DNA from: Mucilaginibacter terrae
Lineage (GTDB): Bacteria; Bacteroidota; Bacteroidia; Sphingobacteriales; Sphingobacteriaceae
DNA length: 64,000 nt
NCBI RefSeq assembly: GCF_031951985.1
Contig: NZ_JAVLVU010000001.1
Coordinates: 2,356,001 to 2,420,000 of the forward strand
Reading direction: 5' to 3'
Shown here: positions 26,721-34,510 of the stretch, in pieces
Position numbering within the stretch: the first letter of the stretch is position 1
How the letters are laid out: every line of letters starts with the position of its first letter
The notes under the pieces: generated by a model
What the model was told of the DNA's origin: nothing
What the model saw: only the letters and a program-made list of their open reading frames with translations
The model's database searches: none
Program-made: the position numbers and the translations under genes

Positions 26721-27776
26721 TTAATCGCGGTCGCGGCTCAGCTTGCTAAACTGCAACGGATTTTCATTAAGTACTTCATTTTCGCGGCGACGGCGAACAA
26801 TATGTATAGCCTCAAACAATGCCTCACGGAACGATACCTCCGAAGCCTTGTTTTTACCGGCAATGTCATAAGCGGTACCATGGTCGGGCGAGGTGCGCAC
26901 AAAGCTTAGCCCGGCAGTAAAGTTCACCCCCGATTCAAATGCGATTTGTTTAAACGGAATCAGGCCCTGATCGTGGTACATGGCCAGCACGGCATCAAAC
27001 TGCATGTAAGCTCCGTTGGCAAAAAAGCCATCGGCCGGGTAAGGGCCAAATGCCAGTATGTCGTTGGCACGGGCTTCTTCTAATGCAGGTATTATAATTT
27101 CCTTTTCTTCCTGTCCTATCAGCCCGTTATCACCCGCATGCGGGTTTAGCCCTAAAACAGCTATACGTGGTTTACGCACCCAAAAGTCCTGCTTCAGGCT
27201 CGAATTCATTAGTTTAAGCTTGGCCAGTATTTTTTCGGTTGTAATGCTTTGTGCAACCTGCGATACCGGTATATGGCCGGTTACCACGCCTACACGCAGG
27301 GTTTCGCTCACTAAAAACATAAGCACCTCGCCTGCCCCATCGCGCTCCTGCAAGTACTCGGTATGGCCCGGGAAGGTAAACTCTTCGTTTTGTATATTAT
27401 CTTTATTAATCGGTGCAGTTACCAAGGCATCAATATTACCGGCCAGTAAATCGTCGGTTGCGCGTTGCAGTGATTTAAAGGCATATTTGCCACCCGCTTC
27501 GGTAACGCTGCCCAGTTCAATTTTCACATCTTCTTCCCAACAGTTAATCAGGTTGGCTTTTTTGTGATGAGCATTGGCAGCGCTGTCAATTACGTTAAAA
27601 TTAAGGTCGTGTACCTGCACTGTGCGGCGGTGAAACGAAGCCACCTTGGTATGCCCGTAAACTATGGGGGTACAATAATCAAATATGCGGGTATCGGCCA
27701 GAGTTTTAATGATGATCTCTAAACCAATACCATTAACATCGCCTACACTGATACCTATTTTTAACTTCTCGCTCAT
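26721..27776 (-). CDS. pdxA: 4-hydroxythreonine-4-phosphate dehydrogenase
   Basis: The product is 351 residues. It begins MSEKLKIGISVGDVNGIGLEI, the PdxA N-terminus. The metal-binding residues appear in FTFPGHTEYL (His), the DHDQG-like region MYHDQGLIPFK (His) and LNPHAGDNG. The conserved TAPINKDNIQ loop is intact. PdxA oxidises 4-phospho-hydroxythreonine in the DXP-dependent pyridoxal phosphate pathway, which also needs the Dxs product; dxs is encoded later in this window (40671). The last 24 residues are a charged tail ending SRDRD. Confidence 0.95.
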   Translation of the reverse strand: MSEKLKIGISVGDVNGIGLEIIIKTLADTRIFDYCTPIVYGHTKVASFHRRTVQVHDLNFNVIDSAANAHHKKANLINCWEEDVKIELGSVTEAGGKYAFKSLQRATDDLLAGNIDALVTAPINKDNIQNEEFTFPGHTEYLQERDGAGEVLMFLVSETLRVGVVTGHIPVSQVAQSITTEKILAKLKLMNSSLKQDFWVRKPRIAVLGLNPHAGDNGLIGQEEKEIIIPALEEARANDILAFGPYPADGFFANGAYMQFDAVLAMYHDQGLIPFKQIAFESGVNFTAGLSFVRTSPDHGTAYDIAGKNKASEVSFREALFEAIHIVRRRRENEVLNENPLQFSKLSRDRD

Positions 27777-27788
27777 ATTATTTTGTGT

Positions 27789-27958
27789 GATTTCACCGAT
27801 GACATTTATGATTACACCGATATATTCTTTAGTTTGATTACACTGACAAATTTCGATAATACCATCTGACTATTCTAATCAGGTTAGTAAAATCATATCA
27901 AAATCAATAAGAAATCGATTAATAAAATCGGTGAAATCTTATCAAAATCGGTGAAATC
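27789..27958. repeat. Short AAAATCGGTGAAATC repeats between pdxA and rsmA
   Basis: The 278-base divergent gap holds GATTTCACCGAT at 27789-27800 and two copies of the complementary AAAATCGGTGAAATC at 27924-27938 and 27944-27958, plus degenerate units. The remaining sequence is AT-rich with no gene. The arms could pair into one large hairpin. Confidence 0.7.
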
Positions 27959-28054
27959 CAAACATAATCCAACTACAAATAAAGGACTTTCGGTAATAAA
28001 GTTTACCATCAAAGCGCAAATATCACGTAATTTGTAAAAATCAGCACCGCGTTA

Positions 28055-28834
28055 ATGTCATTAGTACGAGCAAAAAAGCACCTTGGGCAGCACTTTCTTA
28101 CCGATAAAAATATCGCATCTAAAATTGTGGAAAGCCTGCGCCCCGAAGCAAAATACACACAGGTTTTAGAGGTTGGCCCGGGTATGGGCATATTATCCGA
28201 CTTCCTGCTGCAAAAAACCGATTACCAAACCTACCTGATTGATATTGATACCGAATCGTACGAGTTTTTGCAAAAGAAATACCCGCAGTTACAGGAACGC
28301 CTCATCAATGCCGATTTTTTAGAAATGGATTTCGGCAGTGTATTCGATAAGCCGTTTGCCATCATAGGTAACTTTCCTTACAATATATCTTCGCAAATAC
28401 TTTTTAAGGTTTTAGATAACCGCGAGCAGGTAGTTGAGGTAGTAGGCATGTTTCAAAAAGAAGTGGCCGAACGCTGTAACGCCAAAGCAGGCAGCAAAGA
28501 GTATGGCATTTTGAGCGTATTTTTACAGGCATACTATAAAGTTGAATATCTATTTACAGTAAAGGCCGGGGTATTTAACCCGCCGCCTAAAGTACTATCG
28601 GCCGTAATAAGATTAACCCGTAATGCAACTGCACAACTCAACTGCGACGAAAAGCTGTTTTGGCAGGTTGTAAAAGCAGGTTTTAACCAGCGGCGTAAAA
28701 CATTGCGCAATGCACTATCAGCCTTAATTAACAAAGAAGCTATGGCTACTGATACCATGCTCGACCTGCGTGCCGAACGCTTGACCGTAGCCGATTTTGT
28801 TGAATTGACTAACCGTATAACTGCCAACCGTTAA
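28055..28834 (+). CDS. rsmA: 16S rRNA (adenine1518/1519-N6) dimethyltransferase
   Basis: The product is 259 residues (KsgA family). The start MSLVRAKKHLGQHFLTDKN carries the KHLGQHFL signature. The SAM-binding motif LEVGPGMG is at residues 39-46 and the catalytic motif IV is GNFPYNIS at about 109. The enzyme dimethylates two adjacent adenines near the 3' end of 16S rRNA late in 30S assembly. Its stop codon overlaps the ATG of the downstream dehydrogenase (TAATG), giving translational coupling. Confidence 0.96.
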   Translation: MSLVRAKKHLGQHFLTDKNIASKIVESLRPEAKYTQVLEVGPGMGILSDFLLQKTDYQTYLIDIDTESYEFLQKKYPQLQERLINADFLEMDFGSVFDKPFAIIGNFPYNISSQILFKVLDNREQVVEVVGMFQKEVAERCNAKAGSKEYGILSVFLQAYYKVEYLFTVKAGVFNPPPKVLSAVIRLTRNATAQLNCDEKLFWQVVKAGFNQRRKTLRNALSALINKEAMATDTMLDLRAERLTVADFVELTNRITANR

Positions 28835-29778
28835 TGCCAAATAAAAGTATTCTTATAGTCGACGACCTTCACCCTATTTTTATTGAACAAGTAGAAGAAT
28901 TAGGCTACACCTGCCATTATCGTCCGTTAATTAAGCGCGATGAGGCTTTAGAGATATTGGGTAATTATGAAGGGCTGGTTGTGCGCTCAAAATTCCGGAT
29001 CGATAAACCCGAACTGGATGCGGCTACCAATCTTAAATTCATAGCCAGGGCAGGTGCCGGTATGGATAATATTGATGAGGCTTATGCCGTTCATAAAGGT
29101 ATCACTTTAATAAACGCTCCTGAAGGTAACAGCGATGCCGTTGGCGAACATGCCGTAGGCCTGCTACTATCACTCATGAATAACCTTAACCGTGCCGATG
29201 CTGAGGTAAGAGCAGGTTTGTGGAACCGCGAAGAAAACCGGGGTTATGAACTAAAAGGGCGTACAGTAGGTATAATAGGTTATGGCCACATGGGGCAAAG
29301 CTTTGCCCGCAAACTTAAAGGCTTTGAGGTTAATGTAATTGCTTACGACAAATACAAAACCGGCTTTAGCGATGAATATGCCCGCGAGGTAAGCATGGAA
29401 GAAATGGTGAAGCACAGTGATGTGCTCAGCCTCCATGCCCCGCTCACCCCCGAAACAAATGGCTTGGTTAACGATGAGTATCTTTTCCATTTTCGTAAGC
29501 CTTTATTTTTGCTGAATACGTCGCGTGGCAAGGTGGTGCAAACCCAGGCTGTATTGAACGCCATTAAACAGGGCAAGGTTTTAGGCGCAGGACTTGATGT
29601 GCTGGAGGTTGAGAAGTTTCCGTCATTGAGTGAGCAACAATGGTTTGAGGAAATACGCACCAACGGCAAAGTTATATTAAGCCCGCACGTTGCCGGTTGG
29701 ACATTTGAGTCGTACCGGAAAATAAGCGAGGTGATGGCAGCCAAAATAAAAAATTTGGATATTCAAACTTTAAAATAG
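28834..29778 (+). CDS. D-isomer-specific 2-hydroxyacid dehydrogenase
   Basis: The product is 314 residues. The N-terminal catalytic domain leads into an NAD-binding Rossmann fold with GIIGYGHMGQSFARKLKGF. The catalytic triad region is TSRGKVVQ (Arg), GLDVLEVEKF (Glu) and LSPHVAGWT (His). The family includes phosphoglycerate, glycerate and hydroxypyruvate reductases. Lacking the C-terminal ACT domain, this is not a full SerA. It is coupled to rsmA by a 1-base overlap. The exact substrate is uncertain; phosphoglycerate dehydrogenase is one candidate. Confidence 0.92.
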   Translation: MPNKSILIVDDLHPIFIEQVEELGYTCHYRPLIKRDEALEILGNYEGLVVRSKFRIDKPELDAATNLKFIARAGAGMDNIDEAYAVHKGITLINAPEGNSDAVGEHAVGLLLSLMNNLNRADAEVRAGLWNREENRGYELKGRTVGIIGYGHMGQSFARKLKGFEVNVIAYDKYKTGFSDEYAREVSMEEMVKHSDVLSLHAPLTPETNGLVNDEYLFHFRKPLFLLNTSRGKVVQTQAVLNAIKQGKVLGAGLDVLEVEKFPSLSEQQWFEEIRTNGKVILSPHVAGWTFESYRKISEVMAAKIKNLDIQTLK

Positions 29779-29796
29779 TATCTTCGTTTTATACCC

Positions 29797-29843
29797 AACA
29801 AGACTATGGCAGCGTTATAGCTGCATAGTCTTGTTTGTTTTTT
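29797..29843 (+). terminator. Rho-independent terminator after the 2-hydroxyacid dehydrogenase
   Basis: AACAAGACTATGGCAGC pairs with GCTGCATAGTCTTGTT (one bulged base) around a GTTATA loop and is followed by TTGTTTGTTTTTT. It ends the rsmA operon. Confidence 0.88.
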
Positions 29844-29932
29844 ATAGCTATCGCGTCCTTTCTTAAATATTAGGGAGGGCGGTTTTTTTTGATAGCTGTT
29901 CAACATTAATATCTACTTAAAAAATTGTGTTT

Positions 29933-30406
29933 ATGGCAGAGGTTGCATACTTTACCAAAGAAGGTTTAGAAAAATTAAAAGAAGAATTACAACAGTTAAA
30001 AACTACTGGCCGTGCCAATATAGCTAAGGCAATTGCCGAGGCGCGTGATAAAGGCGACTTATCAGAGAATGCCGAGTATGATGCTGCCAAAGAGGCTCAG
30101 GGTTTACACGAAACCAAGATTGCCAAAATGGAAGAAACACTGGCAAACGGCCGTTTACTGGATGAATCGAAAATTGACTCATCAAAGGTATTAGCACTTT
30201 CAATTGTTACTATTAAAAATACCAAAAACGGCGCAAAGATGACCTACCAACTGGTAGCTGAAAGCGAGGCCGACTTAAAAGCGGGTAAAATTTCGGTGTC
30301 ATCACCAATTGCCAAAGGCCTGTTAGGCAAAAAAGTAGGCGATAAAACCGAAATTCAGGTTCCGGCTGGCAAAATTGAATTTGAAGTATTGGAGATAAGC
30401 AGATAG
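29933..30406 (+). CDS. greA: Transcription elongation factor GreA
   Basis: The product is 157 residues from the ATG at 29933 (MAEVAYFTKEGLEKLKEEL); a GTG two codons earlier is in frame but less likely. The N-terminal coiled coil carries the tip motif AEARDKGDLSENAEYDAAKE, including the acidic D..E pair that activates transcript cleavage in stalled RNA polymerase. The C-terminal FKBP-like domain ends SSPIAKGLLGKKVGDKTEIQVPAGKIEFEVLEI. The length is normal. Confidence 0.97.
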   Translation: MAEVAYFTKEGLEKLKEELQQLKTTGRANIAKAIAEARDKGDLSENAEYDAAKEAQGLHETKIAKMEETLANGRLLDESKIDSSKVLALSIVTIKNTKNGAKMTYQLVAESEADLKAGKISVSSPIAKGLLGKKVGDKTEIQVPAGKIEFEVLEISR

Positions 30407-30411
30407 TTTTT

Positions 30412-30482
30412 TAGTTATTAGGTTATTGAGTTACTAAGTTCTTTTTTTATAACCCAATTACTTACAACCTAATTACTCAATA
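30412..30482. repeat. Inverted AT-rich repeat between greA and the HIT gene
   Basis: TTAGTTATTAGGTTATTGAG (from 30411) is partly complementary to AACCTAATTACTCAATA (30466-30482). It fills the 100-base gap. A related TTAGTTGTTAGGTTATTAGG stretch occurs at about 14674-14693, so it seems to be a dispersed family. Confidence 0.55.
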
Positions 30483-30506
30483 CACTACATTACCTAACAA
30501 CTACCT

Positions 30507-30905
30507 ATGAGCATCTTTTCAAAAATTGTAGCCGGAGAGATACCGGCGCATAAAGTGGCCGAGAGCATTGATTATTTGGCTTTTCTGGATATAAGTCCGC
30601 TAACTGAAGGGCATGTGCTGGTTATCCCCAAAAAAGAGGTTGATTACCTATTTGATTTGGATGATGAGTTATATACCGGACTGCAGTTGTTTACCAAAAT
30701 AGTAGCCGAAGGCATTAAAAAAGCCATTCCATGTAAGAGAGTTGGTGTTGCGGTTATTGGTTTAGAGGTGCCTCACGCACACATACACCTTATACCCGTA
30801 AACCATGTGGATGATGTAAACTTTGCCCGCCCCAAACTTAGCTTCACTGAGGAAGAGTTAAATGCTACGGCTGAGAAGATCAAAGCTGCGCTGCGCGAGA
30901 ATTAG
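30507..30905 (+). CDS. HIT family nucleotide-binding protein
   Basis: The product is 132 residues. It starts MSIFSKIVAGEIPAHKVAE, the standard HIT N-terminus (usually written as ...IPCYKVAE), and carries the histidine-triad motif HAHIHLIP, here H-x-H-x-H-x-x with the central nucleophilic His. Such proteins hydrolyse AMP-linked substrates. It follows greA, an arrangement common in Bacteroidota. A good terminator follows. Confidence 0.94.
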   Translation: MSIFSKIVAGEIPAHKVAESIDYLAFLDISPLTEGHVLVIPKKEVDYLFDLDDELYTGLQLFTKIVAEGIKKAIPCKRVGVAVIGLEVPHAHIHLIPVNHVDDVNFARPKLSFTEEELNATAEKIKAALREN

Positions 30906-30924
30906 TCTTTTTAGAATACAGATT

Positions 30925-30961
30925 CAGGAATCAAGATAAAACTTGGTTCCTGTTTTTTTTT
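30925..30961 (+). terminator. Rho-independent terminator after the HIT gene
   Basis: CAGGAATCAAG pairs fully with CTTGGTTCCTG (one G-U pair) around an ATAAAA loop and is followed by eight T residues. Confidence 0.88.
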
Positions 30962-30970
30962 AAAGAAATT

Positions 30971-31660
30971 CTACTCTCGATTCTTGACTCTTGACTCCTG
31001 ACTCTCTTTTTTTTGTTCCTGGATCTTAGCTCTTGGTTCTATCTTCTGGCTTACCACCCTTTTATTATTGTCCTTCACAAAAGATTCCCAGCCCGAGTAG
31101 CTTATTTTGCTACCCCGTCCGGTGGTTATTTTTTGAAAACTGTGGCATACGGCTACGGCCAAACCATCGGTTGCATCTAAAAACTCAGGGGTTTCTTTAA
31201 AGTTGAGTAAGCGTTGCAGCATAGCGGCTACCTGCTCTTTGGTAGCGTTACCGTTGCCCGTTATGGCTTGCTTAATTTTACGCGGGGCATACTCATTTAC
31301 AGGTATATTACGAGATAATGCGGCTGCAATTGCCGTGCCCTGCGCTCTACCCAATTTGAGCATTACCTGTATATTTTTGCCATAAAAAGGAGCCTCAATG
31401 GCTAATGCATCGGGGTTATAGTTATCAATAAGAGCAATGGTTTTTTCAAAGATGCGCTGCAGCTTGAGCATGTGGTCGTCGGCGTTGCCCGGTATTTTAA
31501 CGCTGCCGAGGGCTATGAGTTCTGTTTTAGAGCCAACCTCTTTAATAAGGCCGTACCCCATAACTACGGTTCCGGGGTCGATGCCTAAAATAATGCGTTC
31601 TTTTTGCGGCTGGATGCTGTTCACGTGGGTAAAGATACGGTTTTCAGACCTGTAAAACAT
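30971..31660 (-). CDS. ruvC: Holliday junction resolvase RuvC with an extended C-terminus
   Basis: The product is 229 residues. The catalytic acidic residues of RuvC are visible: Asp28 in ILGIDPGTVV, Glu in LAIEAPFYGKN, and the C-terminal pair in LDATDGLAVAVCH. The fold is complete by about residue 200 (SFVKDNNKRV). The remaining 25-27 residues are highly charged and coded by a GACTCTTGACTCCTGACT-type repeat. The ATG at 31660 lies inside the end of aat in another frame; a GTG at residue 13 (31624) would avoid that overlap and start just before the fold. RuvC cuts four-way junctions with RuvAB. Confidence 0.94.
   Translation of the reverse strand: MFYRSENRIFTHVNSIQPQKERIILGIDPGTVVMGYGLIKEVGSKTELIALGSVKIPGNADDHMLKLQRIFEKTIALIDNYNPDALAIEAPFYGKNIQVMLKLGRAQGTAIAAALSRNIPVNEYAPRKIKQAITGNGNATKEQVAAMLQRLLNFKETPEFLDATDGLAVAVCHSFQKITTGRGSKISYSGWESFVKDNNKRVVSQKIEPRAKIQEQKKESQESRVKNRE
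30976..31006. repeat. GACTC-type tandem repeat overlapping the ruvC end
   Basis: The plus strand shows imperfect units CGATTCTTGA, CTCTTGA, CTCCTGA, CTCT. Read on the minus strand it supplies the last codons of ruvC. Confidence 0.65.
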
Positions 31661-32273
31661 TCAAGTATTCCTCGCGGCTGATGAATCTTGCCCCCATACT
31701 TTCGAGATGTTCGGTATGCACCTGGCAGTCTATCAGTTGGTATAAACCACTTGTTGCAAAGGTTATAAGCGCTGTTTTAGAGGCATTGCTTACCTTGCTG
31801 AACATACTTTCGCCACAAAATACCCTGCCGGCATCCACCCCATATAAACCACCTACTAATTCATCCGCCTCCCATACCTCGTACGAATGCGCGTGCCCCA
31901 TTTGGTGTAGGGCAACGTAGGCCTGTTTCATATCATCGGTTATCCAGGTACCGTCTTGCCCGGCACGGGGTACGGCAGAGCAGGCTTCAATAACCTGTGC
32001 AAAAGCCTTATTTACGGTCACCTTAAACTTTTGTGAACGCAATACCTGCCTCATACTCTTACTTATTTTCAGTTGATGAGGATACAGCACAAAACGCTCG
32101 TGTGGTGAGTACCATAGTATAGGTTCTTCCTCGCTATACCACGGGAATATACCGTTTTCGTAGGCCAGCAACAGGCGTTGGTACGACAGATCGCCTCCCA
32201 CGGCCAGCAGTCCGTCGGGTTCGGCCAGTTGAGGGTCTGGGAAGATTATGCGCTCGTCTAACCGGAAGATCAT
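31644..32273 (-). CDS. aat: Leucyl/phenylalanyl-tRNA-protein transferase
   Basis: The product is 209 residues. The start MIFRLDERIIFPDPQLAEPDGLLAVGGDLS and the motifs NGIFPWYSEEEPILWYSPHERFVL, RAGQDGTWITDDM, AHSYEVWEADELVGGLYGVDAGRVFCGESMFS are diagnostic. It adds Leu or Phe to N-terminal Arg/Lys of proteins, making them substrates for ClpS-ClpAP. The adaptor gene clpS is also encoded in this window (62138). It overlaps the 5' end of ruvC by 17 bases. Confidence 0.96.
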   Translation of the reverse strand: MIFRLDERIIFPDPQLAEPDGLLAVGGDLSYQRLLLAYENGIFPWYSEEEPILWYSPHERFVLYPHQLKISKSMRQVLRSQKFKVTVNKAFAQVIEACSAVPRAGQDGTWITDDMKQAYVALHQMGHAHSYEVWEADELVGGLYGVDAGRVFCGESMFSKVSNASKTALITFATSGLYQLIDCQVHTEHLESMGARFISREEYLNVLQV

Positions 32274-32287
32274 GCAGGCAAAAATAG

Positions 32288-32416
32288 CTATTTTGATGCG
32301 AAGCTGTGGGATATATGCATATCACAGTCCTGCCTCTCTTCGGTTTCTTCTTTTAAAAGCCCTAAGATTACACGCAAAGTCCTGGTTTTTCCGTGGTGTT
32401 CAATTTGGCCCGTCAT
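32288..32416 (-). CDS. Possible microprotein, 42 residues
   Basis: In the 286-base gap upstream of aat the ATG at 32416 opens a 42-codon frame ending TAG at 32288, 15 bases before the aat start. The peptide begins MTGQIEHHGKTRTLRV and has a helix-like charged and hydrophobic pattern (LRVILGLLKEETEERQD). Codon use looks like the neighbours, and it would be coupled to aat. I do not recognise it, and it could be chance. The rest of the gap (32417-32559) shows only AT-rich upstream sequence. Confidence 0.35.
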   Translation of the reverse strand: MTGQIEHHGKTRTLRVILGLLKEETEERQDCDMHISHSFASK

Positions 32417-32559
32417 GAAACATATTGAATACATGTAGCAGGTTAAACGACTTGAATACCGACAGTATTTTGTCAGTTGTTAAATTGGGAAATTAGCATT
32501 CGGTAATCTGAATATACACGTAATGATACTGGATATTTAAACTAAGATAAAATTAATAT

Positions 32560-34500
32560 TTACGCCTTCTTCTTCACTATCAACTTCTTATTCTGCGCCT
32601 TGGCAATATCGTCCATATACTTTTGCATTTCGGTGTATTTGGCCGCGGGGATAACGTGCTTGTCCATATTGAATTTAACGGTGCTGGTTACCTCATTTTT
32701 GGCGGCATCGTATTTATAGCTGGCCTGGTACGTGCCGTAGCTAAATTTTAGGCTCACGTTTTCGGGCACCGATTCGGCTTCAAAACCCTCGGGTAAACTT
32801 ATTACTGTGGTACACTCTTTTTGCATAGGGTGCTCAAAGTAGTAATCACCCCGGCGCTTATCTAACACGGGCATAGTTGCACCCCACAAATCAAATACAC
32901 GCGGACGGTAAAATTTTTTCATCCCTGCCGATGCCTCGGTAAAGGTATCGTAATCCAGCTCAAAATTAGCCTCATGCACACCGGCGCTATCGGCCGATTG
33001 CTTGATGTCAAAAAACTGGGGCTGTTTAAAGTTTAAAGAGCGCAGGAGATACTCTTTTTGCTTATCCTGATTTATGGTAGGTAATGCACTTACATACAGG
33101 TCGCGGTATTCACCTGTGCTTATGATCTTAACTTTAGCAGTGGCACCGCCATTGGCATCGAGCTTTATATTTACCAAACTGTTAAAGCGGTTATCGGCAC
33201 CGGTACTGCGAGGCGTGTTCACCAGTTTGCCGCCTTCTTCGGTTATCAGCAGGGCGTTGCGGTTTTCGGTAAAGGTACCCAGTTTGCCATAGGGCTGGGT
33301 ATTGCTGGTACACTCCAGCCAGGTGGTATCGCCCTTAAACGGCACGCACAATATAACATGGTTAAACGGATCGGCCGGGAAATCGGCATCGGCAGGTTCT
33401 TCGTTGGTACCAGCACGTACCATAGCGTAGTGTGAGCGTATACCGGCAGCCTTTAACATGGCATACATATAATTGGTAAGTGCTTTGCAATCACCATATT
33501 TTTTCTGATCTACAAAATTGGCTGCAAAGGGTTTTAAACCGCCAATGCCTAATTGTATGCTTACATAGCGCATGTTTTTTTGCAGGTAATTATATAAAAA
33601 GCGGGCTTTTTCCTGATCGGTTTTAAAGCCATCGGTCATTTGCTTTATTTCGGCCTCGCGCTGCGGGGTAAGGCTGCATACATCGGCATTGAGTTCGTGC
33701 TGCCAGTTGCCATAGCTCTGCCAGGTACTTATATCGCCGGGTTTGCCAAAATATTCAAACTTGTTGGCCGCAAAAATCACTTTGGGCTCAATACTCCATG
33801 CCGGTACATCTTCCTCAGGTTCTTCGCCTTTTAAGTTCTTTACTTCCCAGGTATATACTTCGTAACTACCTTGCATCTCCTTTTTAGGAACGATGGAGGT
33901 ATTTTTGTTTTTATACCTGAATTTGAGCTCGGGCAAGATACTTATTTTGTAAATTGAGTTTTGTACCGCTGTTTGTTTAGGCCTGATATGCCACTGAAAC
34001 AAATCAAGGTAGCTGTACAAACTTATCTCAGAGTACTTCTCAATAGTAATAGGATAACTGGCTACCGAATGGCGCAGGGCCATAAAACGGCTATCGGTTA
34101 TTACCGAAAAACCATCAGTTGCCGAGCGGTCGTACATATCACTTTTACTGTACTTTTTAATAACCTGGCCCTGGGCGTTATAGGCTATCATTTGCACCGA
34201 ATTTACCGAACTGAATTTCTTATCGTATGCGATTAAAAAATCAGCAGCCTCTTCCCCCTTTTCATCAAGGATGGTTACTATTTCATGCGATTTTACCAAC
34301 ACCCTGCCCGGCCCTGATACTTTTACATCGTCCATCGAATAACGGATTACCTTATGCACGTCCTGTTTCAACGAATCAGGTATTGTGGCGGCTATGTATA
34401 GATCTTTAGGTAGGTTTTTATCTTGCGCGTTTACAATTTCACCGGCCAATAGCAGCCCTGCCGCAACAATAATTACGCTTTTTAAATTAAGGGGAAGCAT
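32560..34500 (-). CDS. DUF3857 and transglutaminase-like protein, apparently complete active site
   Basis: The product is 646 residues, with a signal peptide ending GEIVNAQ. Residues about 60-220 form the DUF3857 domain. A transglutaminase-like core follows at about 285-390, with YGDCKALTNYM (Cys), DPFNHVILCV (His) and DTTWLECTSNTQ, where Glu stands at the acidic position. A beta-rich C-terminal domain follows, with a basic tail (KKLIVKKKA). The family is abundant in Bacteroidota and is exported to the periplasm; the biochemical role is unknown. The gene is 10 bases after its larger paralogue, so both are expressed together. Confidence 0.88.
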   Translation of the reverse strand: MLPLNLKSVIIVAAGLLLAGEIVNAQDKNLPKDLYIAATIPDSLKQDVHKVIRYSMDDVKVSGPGRVLVKSHEIVTILDEKGEEAADFLIAYDKKFSSVNSVQMIAYNAQGQVIKKYSKSDMYDRSATDGFSVITDSRFMALRHSVASYPITIEKYSEISLYSYLDLFQWHIRPKQTAVQNSIYKISILPELKFRYKNKNTSIVPKKEMQGSYEVYTWEVKNLKGEEPEEDVPAWSIEPKVIFAANKFEYFGKPGDISTWQSYGNWQHELNADVCSLTPQREAEIKQMTDGFKTDQEKARFLYNYLQKNMRYVSIQLGIGGLKPFAANFVDQKKYGDCKALTNYMYAMLKAAGIRSHYAMVRAGTNEEPADADFPADPFNHVILCVPFKGDTTWLECTSNTQPYGKLGTFTENRNALLITEEGGKLVNTPRSTGADNRFNSLVNIKLDANGGATAKVKIISTGEYRDLYVSALPTINQDKQKEYLLRSLNFKQPQFFDIKQSADSAGVHEANFELDYDTFTEASAGMKKFYRPRVFDLWGATMPVLDKRRGDYYFEHPMQKECTTVISLPEGFEAESVPENVSLKFSYGTYQASYKYDAAKNEVTSTVKFNMDKHVIPAAKYTEMQKYMDDIAKAQNKKLIVKKKA

Positions 34501-34510
34501 CTGTATGTAC

